9,895 nucleotides of DNA from Candidatus Altarchaeales archaeon (GTDB lineage: Archaea > Altiarchaeota > Altiarchaeia > IMC4 > QMZM01), in NCBI GenBank assembly GCA_003663045.1, contig QMZG01000035.1:1-9895 (forward strand). Direction: 5' to 3'. Below are positions 1 through 6,769 of the stretch, in pieces. How positions within the stretch are numbered: position 1 is the stretch's first letter; each line of letters begins with the position of its first letter. The notes below the pieces were generated by a model. That model was given only the letters and a program-made list of their open reading frames with translations, was not told where the DNA came from and made no database searches. Position numbers and translations under genes: made by a program.

Positions 1-1
1 C

Positions 2-718
2 CTTATAGATGGGAAGGGAAGAAAATATCTGGTAAAAGGGAATTCAGATGTGCATACTAATCAGGGGGTGATTAGTGCCGAAGTCTTGAATAAGAAGAAT
101 ATCGGCAGTATGGTAGAAACCCATCGGGGTAAAAAATTTTTCCTTATTCTGCCCCAGATCCTTGACTTCATGGAAAAGGCAAAGAGGGGTCCTCAGGCAA
201 TGACATTGAAGGACTGCTCTCTCATTGCCGGTTATACTGGAATTCACTCTGGAAGCAAGATAGTTGAAGCCGGTGTTGGCTCTGGAATCTTAGCCATGTT
301 CTTGGCAAATATGATATATCCCGAAAAATTAGTTTCCTATGAAATTCGGAAGGATTTTGCAAATATTGCGGAGGAAAATTTTAAGAGATTTGGGATCAAA
401 AATGTTAAGATAAAGATGAAGGATATCTATGAAGGGATCGATGAAAAAAATCTTGATCTGATCGTTCTTGATCTCCCCGAGCCTTGGAGGGTTGTTGAAT
501 ACGCCAAAAATAGCCTCAAGATTGGAGGCTACATGGTCTCATATTCCCCAAGCATTGAACAAAATAAGAGGTTCTTCGATGCATTGGGGGATAATTTCCT
601 CTCGGAAACCGTGGAATTATTAGTAAGAAACTGGGATATGAAGGTTGTTAGACCATATTCAAGGACGCTGGGACATACGGGATTTATGACGTTTGCTAGG
701 TGGATGGGTAAGGGATAA
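2..718 (+). CDS. trmI: tRNA (adenine-N1)-methyltransferase TrmI, 5'-truncated by window edge
   Basis: Class I SAM-dependent methyltransferase that makes m1A at position 58 (and 57 in archaea) of the tRNA T-loop. The frame is open to the left edge: residues read LIDGKGRKYLVKGNSD before the GTG at 50, so that GTG (Val of VHTNQGVI) is internal and the true start lies upstream. About 238 residues are visible; archaeal TrmI is usually about 250, so only a short N-terminus is missing. Visible family marks are the N-terminal beta segment ending in HTNQGVI (TrmI usually has HTxxGxI), the SAM loop VEAGVGSG (about nt 263-286), the acidic YEIR after strand 2, and the catalytic-region motif LDLPEPW (about nt 467-487). 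A T-run at 719-724 follows the stop and may aid termination. polB follows on the same strand after 51 nt. Confidence 0.9.
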   Translation, partial: LIDGKGRKYLVKGNSDVHTNQGVISAEVLNKKNIGSMVETHRGKKFFLILPQILDFMEKAKRGPQAMTLKDCSLIAGYTGIHSGSKIVEAGVGSGILAMFLANMIYPEKLVSYEIRKDFANIAEENFKRFGIKNVKIKMKDIYEGIDEKNLDLIVLDLPEPWRVVEYAKNSLKIGGYMVSYSPSIEQNKRFFDALGDNFLSETVELLVRNWDMKVVRPYSRTLGHTGFMTFARWMGKG

Positions 719-769
719 TTTTTTACCTTTCTCGGAAGTTTTTACTTTGACTTACCATATAATCTTAAT

Positions 770-3079
770 ATGAAAACACTCCTGGATATAGATTACGTTA
801 CACGAGATGATAAAGTCATCATTAGGTTATTTTACAAGAAGAAGGATGGTAGAGAGATTGAGGAGGTTACAGACTTCAAACCCTATTTCTATGCGGTTCC
901 AGTAGATACCGAAAAATTAAAAGGGGAATTAAAGAAATTCGATAAGATTCTTAAGATAGAGAAGAAACGAATGGTGGATATGAAGAAGGAGATCGATGTT
1001 CTCAAGATTACCGTAAAACAGCCAAAGGACGTCTCAGAGCTCAGGGACAAGATAAAGAATCTGGAATACTGCAAGGAGGTGAGGGAAGCAGCAATTCCCT
1101 TTGTTGAGAGATATCTAATTGATTCCGGACTAATCCCTATGGAAAATTCTGAGGAAGTGGGCCTGAGAATCGCAGCCTTTGACATGGAGGTCTACAACCC
1201 CAGGGGGGAGCCAAACCCGGAGAGAGACCCAATTATCATGATCAGTTATGCGGACAATCTGGGCTTGAAAAGGGTTTGGAGCTATAAGCATGAAAATATA
1301 AAATTAGATTTCTTGGAGATTCTAAAAGATGAATCAATGATAATCAAAAAATTTATAGACACGGTGAATGAACAGAAGATCGACATAATTACCTCATACA
1401 ATGGGGATAACTTTGACTTTCCTTATCTGAAGGATAGGGCATCGAGGCTGAAGATAAATCTTAGTCTTGGAATTGATGGCAGTGTTATAAAACTAGAAAG
1501 AAGGGGGATGAATCTTGGGGCAAGGGTTAGGGGCAGACCCCATATAGATATGTATCCAATCTGCAGGCAGGTTTTTAATCTGTCAAGATACCAATTAGAG
1601 GATATCTACTTAGAAATCTTCGGAAGAAAGAAACTGGATATAGATGTCGGGGAGATGGCAAAGGTCTGGAATTCTGAAGACATAGATGGACTGAAAAAAT
1701 TGTTTGAATACTCCCTAAGTGATGCCGTCTCAACGCTGGAGATTGCGATGACACTACTCCCACTGCAGTATGAACTCTCACGTATAACCAGGGATTTGAT
1801 CTATGAATCCTCAAGGTCTGGCTCGGGACAGAGGGTGGAATCCCTGTTAATGAGAAAAGCCCATGAGATGAATATTCTTGCCCCAAATAAACCATCTGAC
1901 CGGCTCGCGGAGGAACGGCAGAGAACATCATACACTGGAGCATATGTGGTGGAGCCGATAAAGGGAATTCACGACAATATCGTACTTTTTGATTTTCGTT
2001 CACTGTACCCGAGTATATTAATTTCCTATAATATCGATCCCTCAACCATTGATTGTGAATGTTGCCCAGAAGATAATTACAAAACCCCCACACAGCATTA
2101 TTTCTGCAAGAAGAAAAAAGGTTTTATTCCAAGGATATTGAGTGAATTGGTTACAAAGAGAATCGAAATAAAAAAGAAATTGAGGGAAGAGAAGGACCCA
2201 GAAAAGAGGAGATTATTGGATGTGGAGCAGCATGCAATAAAACTACTTGCAAATTCTGCCTACGGATATTATGCCTTTGCCAGGGCAAGGTGGTATTCGA
2301 AGGGGTGTGCAGAATCTATCGCAGCATTGGGAAGGGAGTACATTCATAAAACCATAAGGGAGGTGGAGAACTTTGGCTTCAAGGTAGTCTATGGGGATAC
2401 AGATTCTGTGTATGTAATAAAACCCAAAGAGGTGGATAAGGGGAAGATCATAGACGATGCAAATTCCTTTTTGAAAAAAATAAATGAAGAATTGCCAGAA
2501 GCAATGGAATTGGAATTTGAGGGGTTCTATCCCAGGGGGATTTTCATTACCAAAAAGAGATATGCACTAATGGATGAGAAGGGTATTTTAATAGTTAAAG
2601 GTTTGGAAACCAGAAGGAGGGATTGGTCAAATATCGCAAAGGAGACACAAAACAAGGTTCTTAATGCCATACTTCATGAGAAAAACCCAGAAAAGGCTGC
2701 CGAGATCGTTAAAGGGGTTGTGAAAAGGATCAGAAAGGGGGATGTAGCTTTGAGGGATCTGGCAATAAATACCCAGATTACTAAGGGGCTGGGGGAGTAT
2801 GTACAACCTGGGCCACATATTCTGGCGGCAAAAAAAGCCATGAAGAGGGGCTATGAATTCAAGCGAGGGGATATTATCACCTATGTTGTCACAAAAAAAG
2901 GCGTATCAATAAGTGACAAGGCAAGGATAATAGACTTTGTGGAGGAGGGGGATTATGATGCAGAGTACTATATAAACAATCAGGTTCTTCCAGCAGTGTT
3001 GAGAATTTTAGAAGCACTGGGTTATTCGGAAGACGAGTTGAAGGGTTTCGGTAAGCAGATGAGATTGGGATCATTTTAA
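770..3079 (+). CDS. polB: Family-B replicative DNA polymerase (PolB) with 3'-5' exonuclease
   Basis: Full-length 769-residue archaeal B-family DNA polymerase, closely similar in layout to Pyrococcus PolB. An N-terminal uracil-sensing-type domain (about 1-130) precedes the proofreading exonuclease: Exo I FDME (D138, E140), Exo II YNGDNFDFPY (N211, D216) and Exo III YSLSD (Y314, D318). The YxGG/A linker motif is YTGA (388-391). Polymerase motif A is DFRSLYPSI (D408), motif B KLLANSAYG (K491, N495, Y498, G499) and motif C YGDTDS (D543, D545). The thumb KKRY motif lies at 595-598. The last residues, QMRLGSF (763-769), form a PIP box for the PCNA sliding clamp. All catalytic residues are present, so it should be active. 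Of the two disulfides known in hyperthermophile homologues, the CECC...C region (429-446) is kept, but the second pair is reduced to WYSKGC (only C513). No Shine-Dalgarno precedes ATG770; an AT-rich tract at 741-769 suggests its own promoter or a leaderless start. Confidence 0.97.
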   Translation: MKTLLDIDYVTRDDKVIIRLFYKKKDGREIEEVTDFKPYFYAVPVDTEKLKGELKKFDKILKIEKKRMVDMKKEIDVLKITVKQPKDVSELRDKIKNLEYCKEVREAAIPFVERYLIDSGLIPMENSEEVGLRIAAFDMEVYNPRGEPNPERDPIIMISYADNLGLKRVWSYKHENIKLDFLEILKDESMIIKKFIDTVNEQKIDIITSYNGDNFDFPYLKDRASRLKINLSLGIDGSVIKLERRGMNLGARVRGRPHIDMYPICRQVFNLSRYQLEDIYLEIFGRKKLDIDVGEMAKVWNSEDIDGLKKLFEYSLSDAVSTLEIAMTLLPLQYELSRITRDLIYESSRSGSGQRVESLLMRKAHEMNILAPNKPSDRLAEERQRTSYTGAYVVEPIKGIHDNIVLFDFRSLYPSILISYNIDPSTIDCECCPEDNYKTPTQHYFCKKKKGFIPRILSELVTKRIEIKKKLREEKDPEKRRLLDVEQHAIKLLANSAYGYYAFARARWYSKGCAESIAALGREYIHKTIREVENFGFKVVYGDTDSVYVIKPKEVDKGKIIDDANSFLKKINEELPEAMELEFEGFYPRGIFITKKRYALMDEKGILIVKGLETRRRDWSNIAKETQNKVLNAILHEKNPEKAAEIVKGVVKRIRKGDVALRDLAINTQITKGLGEYVQPGPHILAAKKAMKRGYEFKRGDIITYVVTKKGVSISDKARIIDFVEEGDYDAEYYINNQVLPAVLRILEALGYSEDELKGFGKQMRLGSF

Positions 3080-3105
3080 TCCGTAAATTTAACCGTTTTA
3101 GATAC

Positions 3106-4074
3106 CTATTTAGATTTAATAGTGACATAATCATCTATCATAAGTTTGCCTATCAATTTGTTAAGGGTCGAAATATCAATGCCAGTTTCCTTTGAGATCT
3201 CTTCCAAATTCTTCTTTCCATCTATGGCTCTTAAGACCTTTAGGGTTTGTGGTGATGTTATGAAATGCAATCTATCCATAAATCCAATTTTCTTTTTCAG
3301 TTTTGGTATTACCACAGCTTTTTTTTCTACCTTTTCTATCACCTCCTTTTTCTCTGGTTCTTCTTTCACCACGATTTCTCCTCTATATGGCTTTTCTTTT
3401 TTCTCAAGCTTCCTCCATTCCTCATCGAGCTTCCTCCATTCCTCTTCTAATTCCTCCAGGCCCCCTATATTACTTATCTCCTCTTCCTTCTCCTCCATCT
3501 CTTCCTCGATTTCTCTCTTCGTCTCCTCTTTTCTTTTATCTTCTTCAGCTTTCATCTCCGCTTCTCCCTCCATTCTCTTCCTAGCTTCTTCTTCCTTTTT
3601 CTTCTTACTCTCTTCCTCAGCCATTCTCTTTTTCTCCTCTTCCTCTTTTTTCCTCACCTTCACCTTTTCAATCTCTACTTCTTTTTTCTCTAACTGTTCA
3701 ATCTTTGATTCTTCTATAATCTGATCTATGCCTATGGGGGATTCCAATAATGTTTCATCATTTACATGAACAGTAAGTTTCATCTCATCATCTGTAAAGG
3801 AATAGACATCTAAAGCCCCAGTAGCCCCCTTAATCAAACTCTTTATCTCTTCAAACACCCTTTCCCCAGAAATCGTTTTCTTTATGTCCAGATTTTCTAA
3901 AGATGTTGCAATTATAGAATTATTTTGAATTAGAATATCCCACTCATATAATGTACCCTTTATCTTCATAAATATGCGAGCAGCGCCCTTAAATTCCTGA
4001 GGTAAATTCCTTAGGATAGAATTAATGTCTTTAATATTTCCAGATAATTTTTTCTTACCTCGAGACAAATCCAT
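3106..4074 (-). CDS. Uncharacterised protein: alpha/beta N-domain, charged coiled coil, C-terminal winged-helix-like domain
   Basis: Last gene of the minus-strand cluster, 322 residues. Residues 1-115 look like a compact alpha/beta domain resembling the PATAN/DUF4388 or DUF2226 type (SGNI..ILRNLPQEFKGAA, then a GTLYEWDILIQNNSIIA strand-turn-strand); this assignment is by eye and tentative. Residues 120-255 are almost entirely Glu, Lys and Arg and should form a long coiled coil, including two direct heptads EEWRKLD/EEWRKLE at about 211-224. Residues 266-322 (SPQTLKVLRAIDGKKNLEEI..GIDISTLNKLIGKL) have the helix pattern of a winged helix-turn-helix, ending in a beta-like DDYVTIKS. No signal peptide or membrane segment. 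It starts 1 nt after the stop of the preceding gene with no Shine-Dalgarno, so it is probably translated by coupling. It converges with polB with 26 nt between stops. It may be a DNA- or protein-binding output or scaffold of the GTPase cluster (inference). Confidence 0.8.
   Translation of the reverse strand: MDLSRGKKKLSGNIKDINSILRNLPQEFKGAARIFMKIKGTLYEWDILIQNNSIIATSLENLDIKKTISGERVFEEIKSLIKGATGALDVYSFTDDEMKLTVHVNDETLLESPIGIDQIIEESKIEQLEKKEVEIEKVKVRKKEEEEKKRMAEEESKKKKEEEARKRMEGEAEMKAEEDKRKEETKREIEEEMEEKEEEISNIGGLEELEEEWRKLDEEWRKLEKKEKPYRGEIVVKEEPEKKEVIEKVEKKAVVIPKLKKKIGFMDRLHFITSPQTLKVLRAIDGKKNLEEISKETGIDISTLNKLIGKLMIDDYVTIKSK
3407..3448. repeat. Two-copy 21-bp in-frame tandem repeat encoding a heptad
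   Basis: Two adjacent 21-base units (3407-3427 and 3428-3448) share the identical 17-base stretch AGCTTCCTCCATTCCTC, differing only in the last bases. The period equals seven codons, so each unit encodes one coiled-coil heptad (EEWRKLD, EEWRKLE) on the minus strand. This looks like a recent in-frame duplication that lengthens the coiled coil of the 322-residue protein by two helical turns. Confidence 0.8.
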
Positions 4075-4075
4075 T

Positions 4076-4369
4076 TTATTTCAATATTTCTGGAAGCTTT
4101 AATTCTGGATTTTCCTTTAGTATGGGATCTGTTACCTTCTTGGCTATGGTCAGGGCAACCGGCCCCATTATTTTAATATACTTCTCCACTAGGTCCCCAG
4201 TAACCTTAATGGGATCATCAGTAATCTCAATATCCTTTATCTTATCCTTTATTACAATAACCTTTAAACCATCGATGGTATTAGCCTGGGTTATAGCTGC
4301 TCCACCTACATTCTTCCTTATCTGGATGACAATACCCATTATTAGCTTTTTGTAAACATCCTCCACCAT
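4076..4369 (-). CDS. Small conserved protein, paralogue of the 95-residue protein at 4751-5038
   Basis: Unrecognised soluble protein of 97 residues (99 if translation begins at ATG 4375). I chose ATG 4369 because the Shine-Dalgarno GAGGTGA at 4383-4377 lies 7 nt from it but only 1 nt from the upstream ATG. It aligns end to end with the product of 4751-5038: both have an N-terminal YxxL helix, a central hydrophobic-strand region (DGLKVIVI versus KGLNISYD), a TGDLVEKY/ELIEKLVERY helix, and a nearly shared tail (AKKVTDPILKENPELKLP versus AKKAIEPIIKENPELKIP). There is no membrane segment and no Cys/His cluster. It sits directly after Roadblock copy A and 1 nt before the coiled-coil gene, so the genes are tightly co-translated. 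Pairing with Roadblock genes suggests a partner or adaptor of the GTPase/Roadblock complex, but no biochemical function can be read from the sequence. Confidence 0.8.
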   Translation of the reverse strand: MVEDVYKKLIMGIVIQIRKNVGGAAITQANTIDGLKVIVIKDKIKDIEITDDPIKVTGDLVEKYIKIMGPVALTIAKKVTDPILKENPELKLPEILK

Positions 4370-4376
4370 TTGCATT

Positions 4377-4383
4377 TCACCTC
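4377..4383 (-). promoter_or_regulatory. Ribosome binding site GAGGTGA for the 97-residue small protein
   Basis: On the minus strand this reads GAGGTGA and includes the TGA stop of Roadblock copy A. Spacing is 7 nt to ATG 4369 and 1 nt to ATG 4375, so it favours the shorter product. The overlap of stop and ribosome binding site implies translational coupling. Confidence 0.7.
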
Positions 4384-4748
4384 ATTATTTCCTTTGTACG
4401 GTTGGCTGCCTTTATGATCTCCACCAGGACCAAACCAATATTTGCCTCTGCTCTGACTAATGCTACTATTACTGCAGAGGGTCCCGCATCTACTGCAACT
4501 AATTTACAATCCCGAGCCTCTGAAATCACCCTCTTAACACTGCCTTTTTTAAGCTCCGAAACCGCAGTTTCTGCGGCACCAAACATAGTTGCAGACATAG
4601 CAGCGAATGTTTCGGCATCCACGTCCCTGGGCAATTCAGAAGAAACAAGTAGACCATCTCTGGTAATAACGGCTGCTCCGTCTATATCCCCAACATCTTC
4701 CAGTTTCTTTAATACATCCAAGAGTTCTTCTTTTTTTGATTTTGGCAT
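4377..4748 (-). CDS. Roadblock/LC7 domain protein (copy A)
   Basis: A single-domain Roadblock/LC7 (MglB-like) protein of 123 residues, the usual size. Visible fold elements are an N-terminal helix (3-18), the first beta hairpin DGAAVITRDGLLVSS (23-37), a long central helix with TFAAMSATMFGAAETAV (47-63), strands VKRVISEA and KLVAVDAGPSAVIVALV (71-98), and a C-terminal helix NIGLVLVEIIKAANRTKEIM (103-122). Such proteins dimerise and regulate small GTPases: MglB acts as a GAP for MglA, and CvnB accompanies the CvnD GTPase in Streptomyces conservons. It is 111/123 identical to copy B at 6348-6719. It starts 2 nt after the stop of the 95-residue gene with no good Shine-Dalgarno, so coupling is likely. 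Likely role (inference): regulator or dimer partner for the GTPase at 6770-7987. Confidence 0.93.
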   Translation of the reverse strand: MPKSKKEELLDVLKKLEDVGDIDGAAVITRDGLLVSSELPRDVDAETFAAMSATMFGAAETAVSELKKGSVKRVISEARDCKLVAVDAGPSAVIVALVRAEANIGLVLVEIIKAANRTKEIMR

Positions 4749-4750
4749 TT

Positions 4751-5038
4751 TTATCTTAATCTATCTGGGATCTTCAGTTCTGGATTTTCTTTTATGATTG
4801 GCTCTATCGCTTTTTTAGCGAGGGTTATTGCAACACCTCGCTCTATCTTTTCATATCTCTCAACCAATTTTTCTATCAATTCTGCTGGGTCTCCTGTGCA
4901 GGACATAACTGTGCCATCATAACTAATATTCAATCCCTTTACACCTTCTGCCAGACGGACGGCAATTCCCTTCCCAATAATTCTACTCTGTATTCCTATG
5001 ATAGATGTCATCAAATCCTCATACTTTGCTATTCCCAT
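4751..5038 (-). CDS. Small conserved protein, paralogue of the 97-residue protein at 4076-4369
   Basis: Unrecognised soluble protein of 95 residues. Sequence landmarks are YEDLMTSIIG at the N-terminus, a GKGIAVRLAEGVKGLNISYDG alternation of hydrophobic residues suggesting beta strands, CTGDPAELIEKLVERYEKI as an amphipathic helix, and a C-terminal AKKAIEPIIKENPELKIP tail shared almost residue for residue with its paralogue. The two therefore arose by duplication but have diverged far more than the two Roadblock genes. It sits 7 nt after the FIST stop and 2 nt before Roadblock copy A. No nucleotide-binding, metal or membrane motif is visible. The conserved PELK-P tail is a likely interaction surface (inference). 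Confidence 0.82.
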   Translation of the reverse strand: MGIAKYEDLMTSIIGIQSRIIGKGIAVRLAEGVKGLNISYDGTVMSCTGDPAELIEKLVERYEKIERGVAITLAKKAIEPIIKENPELKIPDRLR

Positions 5039-5045
5039 TCTTCAA

Positions 5046-6299
5046 CTATAAAGATCTTGTTACCATGTCCCCTTGTGTTATTTTTGAGATTATATAAATC
5101 ACAACTGTTTGGTTATGGAAGCCTGCTGGCGCACCAAAGGTTGGAGCCTGTTCACCGTAGGTATAAAAACCTATTAACGGGGTTTCTTTCCCAATAACAC
5201 TTTTTATCACATCTATCTCTTTATCGGCATCCCTCCCAAGTAATTGTTTTCTTGAGATACAATCAAATATTATACATGCCGCAATATCATCGGGTTCCGG
5301 TTCACCAGCTCTCATCATCGCCTCCTCCGCAGCAGTTTTTGCGGCCTCAATAGCAGATTTTTCATCCCCAGACATTATTCTGATGACGCAATTCTCCGGG
5401 ATTTCAGCGGCACAAACTATTGACCCATCTTCATTCTTTATGATAGGCCATCTCAATCTGTATTCACCTTCCCACGCAGGGATACCACAGGAATTACATG
5501 CAAACTCCCTTCCCAGTGCTTTCTCGCTTATTTCTCTACCAAAGAACTCTTCATAAGCCTTTATAGCTGGTTTACCATCGATCTCGATTATTCTGCCGCC
5601 TTCAGATTTTGTTACTGTCATGGGTTTACCCACGGGGTGCCATCCATGCCTAACCCCAAAACCAGTAACCAACTCCGTGCTTATCAAGGCGGCTACGACA
5701 GCATCGCTATATATCTTATCATTTAAGAACTCGTAGGTCTTTTTCATCTGGAGATCATCCCCTGGTGATCCGCCAACAATAGGGAAATGTAAGCCGAGAA
5801 CATCGGTTACGCCACGAACTACATCTGCACCACCACCAGATAAGGCATCTGGCAGAATTATCATGGAATGGGGAGAGACATTGGTGAAACCTCCGGATTT
5901 TGTTTTTATAAAGATATGAGAAGCCGTTTTTAACTCTTCTCCGATTCCACTTATAGCTGAGGTTGCAGCATCCTGCCCGGCCTTTCTTGCATTCTCTCCT
6001 ATATTTTCCCCTAGACCGAGATTTACCTTCATTTCATCTGACTTGATACTCATAACTGCCACTGATCCAGTCTCTACGCCATCATTCGTTATCTCACCCG
6101 CATCAGAACAGCCAAGTAAGGGCCCTTTTATTACTGACCTCACACCCTCTAGTAGTTTTTCCAGATCAAACTTTACAGAAGAAAACATAATCGAGAAAAT
6201 GGGTTCTCCATCGATCTCATCTACAGCAAGTTGTGCTGCTTCCTTACCTGCCTTAAAAGAGTCTTCATCTTTTGAAGACCCCATACCAACACTTATCAT
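5046..6299 (-). CDS. FIST domain (FIST-N plus FIST-C) signal-sensing protein
   Basis: A soluble 417-residue protein consisting only of the FIST sensory unit, a family proposed to bind small ligands such as amino acids and usually found in signal transduction. FIST-N spans about 1-215: LLGCSDAGEI (61-70) is the typical GCS-x-GEI signature, and VGGSPGDDL (175-183) follows. HGWHPVG (218-224) and VTKSEGGRIIEIDGKPAIKAY (229-249) mark the junction. FIST-C ends with GFYTYGEQAP (377-386) and FHNQTVVI (394-401), both diagnostic. No kinase, cyclase or receptor domain is fused, so output must pass to a partner, plausibly the neighbouring GTPase/Roadblock proteins. An unusual CNSC (268-271) lies in FIST-C. 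The start at 6299 is fixed by GGAAGGTGA 6 nt upstream, and an in-frame TGA three codons before it excludes a longer product. The next gene follows after 7 nt. Confidence 0.93.
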   Translation of the reverse strand: MISVGMGSSKDEDSFKAGKEAAQLAVDEIDGEPIFSIMFSSVKFDLEKLLEGVRSVIKGPLLGCSDAGEITNDGVETGSVAVMSIKSDEMKVNLGLGENIGENARKAGQDAATSAISGIGEELKTASHIFIKTKSGGFTNVSPHSMIILPDALSGGGADVVRGVTDVLGLHFPIVGGSPGDDLQMKKTYEFLNDKIYSDAVVAALISTELVTGFGVRHGWHPVGKPMTVTKSEGGRIIEIDGKPAIKAYEEFFGREISEKALGREFACNSCGIPAWEGEYRLRWPIIKNEDGSIVCAAEIPENCVIRIMSGDEKSAIEAAKTAAEEAMMRAGEPEPDDIAACIIFDCISRKQLLGRDADKEIDVIKSVIGKETPLIGFYTYGEQAPTFGAPAGFHNQTVVIYIISKITQGDMVTRSL

Positions 6300-6343
6300 C
6301 TTTGTTCACCTTCCCCCTTTTTTATTATATTTTCATACAACAT
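6296..6343 (-). CDS. Possible 15-codon leader peptide overlapping the FIST start
   Basis: A short frame MLYENIIKKGEGEQR begins 4 nt after the TGA stop of Roadblock copy B. It is preceded by GGGGTGA and ends in a TGA that overlaps the FIST ATG as ATGA. This is the classic geometry of translational coupling, and it would fill the otherwise empty 48-nt gap. Its length is within what chance can produce and the peptide has no recognisable motif, so treat it as a candidate only. Confidence 0.25.
   Translation of the reverse strand: MLYENIIKKGEGEQR
6306..6314 (-). promoter_or_regulatory. Ribosome binding site of the FIST gene
   Basis: Minus-strand GGAAGGTGA, 6 nt from ATG 6299. It is strong and well spaced, and it defines the FIST start. 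It also shows that FIST can be translated independently of the upstream Roadblock gene. Confidence 0.7.
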
Positions 6344-6347
6344 TTTT

Positions 6348-6719
6348 TCACCCCATTATCTCCTTTGTATGATTGGCTGCCTTTATGATCTCCACCAGGA
6401 CCAAACCAATATTTGCCTCTGCTCTGACTAACGCTACTACTACTGCAGAGGGTCCCGCATCTGCCGCAACTAATTTACAATCTTGAGCCTCTGAAATTAC
6501 CCTCTTAACACTACCTTTCTTAAGTTCCAAAACCGCAGTTTCTGCGGCACCAAACATAGTTGCAGACATAGCAGCAAATGTTTCAGCATCCACGTCCCTG
6601 GGCAATTTAGAAGAAACCAGTAAACCATCTTTGGTAATAACGGCCGCTCCGTCTACATCCCCCACATCCGTTAGTTCCTTCAATACGTCTGAGAGTTCTT
6701 CTTTTTTTGATTTTGGCAT
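6348..6719 (-). CDS. Roadblock/LC7 domain protein (copy B)
   Basis: A 123-residue Roadblock/LC7 protein differing from copy A at only 12 positions (for example L10S, K15E, E17T, E38K, S64L, V86A, R123G). The changes lie mostly in the N-terminal helix and on presumably exposed positions. The central helix (47-63) and the C-terminal helix core are unchanged. At DNA level I count about 33 differences in 372 bases; similarity stops within a few bases outside the frame. It follows the KaiC-like/GTPase gene by 50 nt, and unlike copy A it has a strong ribosome binding site. The two copies could form homo- or heterodimers on the GTPase. Its position next to the GTPase gene makes it the most obvious direct GTPase partner (inference from MglA/MglB and conservon precedents). 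Confidence 0.93.
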   Translation of the reverse strand: MPKSKKEELSDVLKELTDVGDVDGAAVITKDGLLVSSKLPRDVDAETFAAMSATMFGAAETAVLELKKGSVKRVISEAQDCKLVAADAGPSAVVVALVRAEANIGLVLVEIIKAANHTKEIMG

Positions 6720-6722
6720 TTC

Positions 6723-6730
6723 ACCACCTC
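6723..6730 (-). promoter_or_regulatory. Ribosome binding site of Roadblock copy B
   Basis: Minus-strand GAGGTGGT, with GAGGTG 5 nt from ATG 6719. The preceding 40 nt are AT-rich with repeated ATTAAAAT-like words, and could hold an internal promoter, though none is clear. Confidence 0.65.
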
Positions 6731-6769
6731 TGTCTAGTAAATTAAAATAAAGCTAAAATGAAATTAAAA

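Noticed and set aside
1575..2093. 172-codon minus-strand frame inside polB
   Set aside because: It covers the polymerase region up to motif A, whose sense frame is unmistakable; the antisense product has no recognisable motif.
3080..3105. Short gap between convergent polB and the coiled-coil gene as a bidirectional terminator
   Set aside because: Only 26 nt with a few short T/A runs and no hairpin; not enough to call a terminator.
3146..3724. Plus-strand Ser/Phe-rich frame of 192 codons
   Set aside because: It is the antisense reflection of the Glu/Lys-rich coiled coil (GAA/GAG/AAG read backwards); low complexity and no ribosome binding site.
4728..4740. Run of T (A on the coding strand) near the start of both Roadblock copies, as a possible frameshift or slippage site
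   Set aside because: It simply encodes Lys-Lys codons in KSKKEE, is identical in both copies, and both frames are intact.
4402..4797. 131-codon plus-strand frame opposite Roadblock copy A
   Set aside because: The minus-strand frame is a clear Roadblock domain duplicated elsewhere with protein-level constraint; the plus frame is its shadow.
4377..6719. The duplicated Roadblock genes as ends of a composite mobile element
   Set aside because: They are direct copies bounded by the coding frame, with no transposase, inverted repeats or target duplications; a gene duplication explains them.
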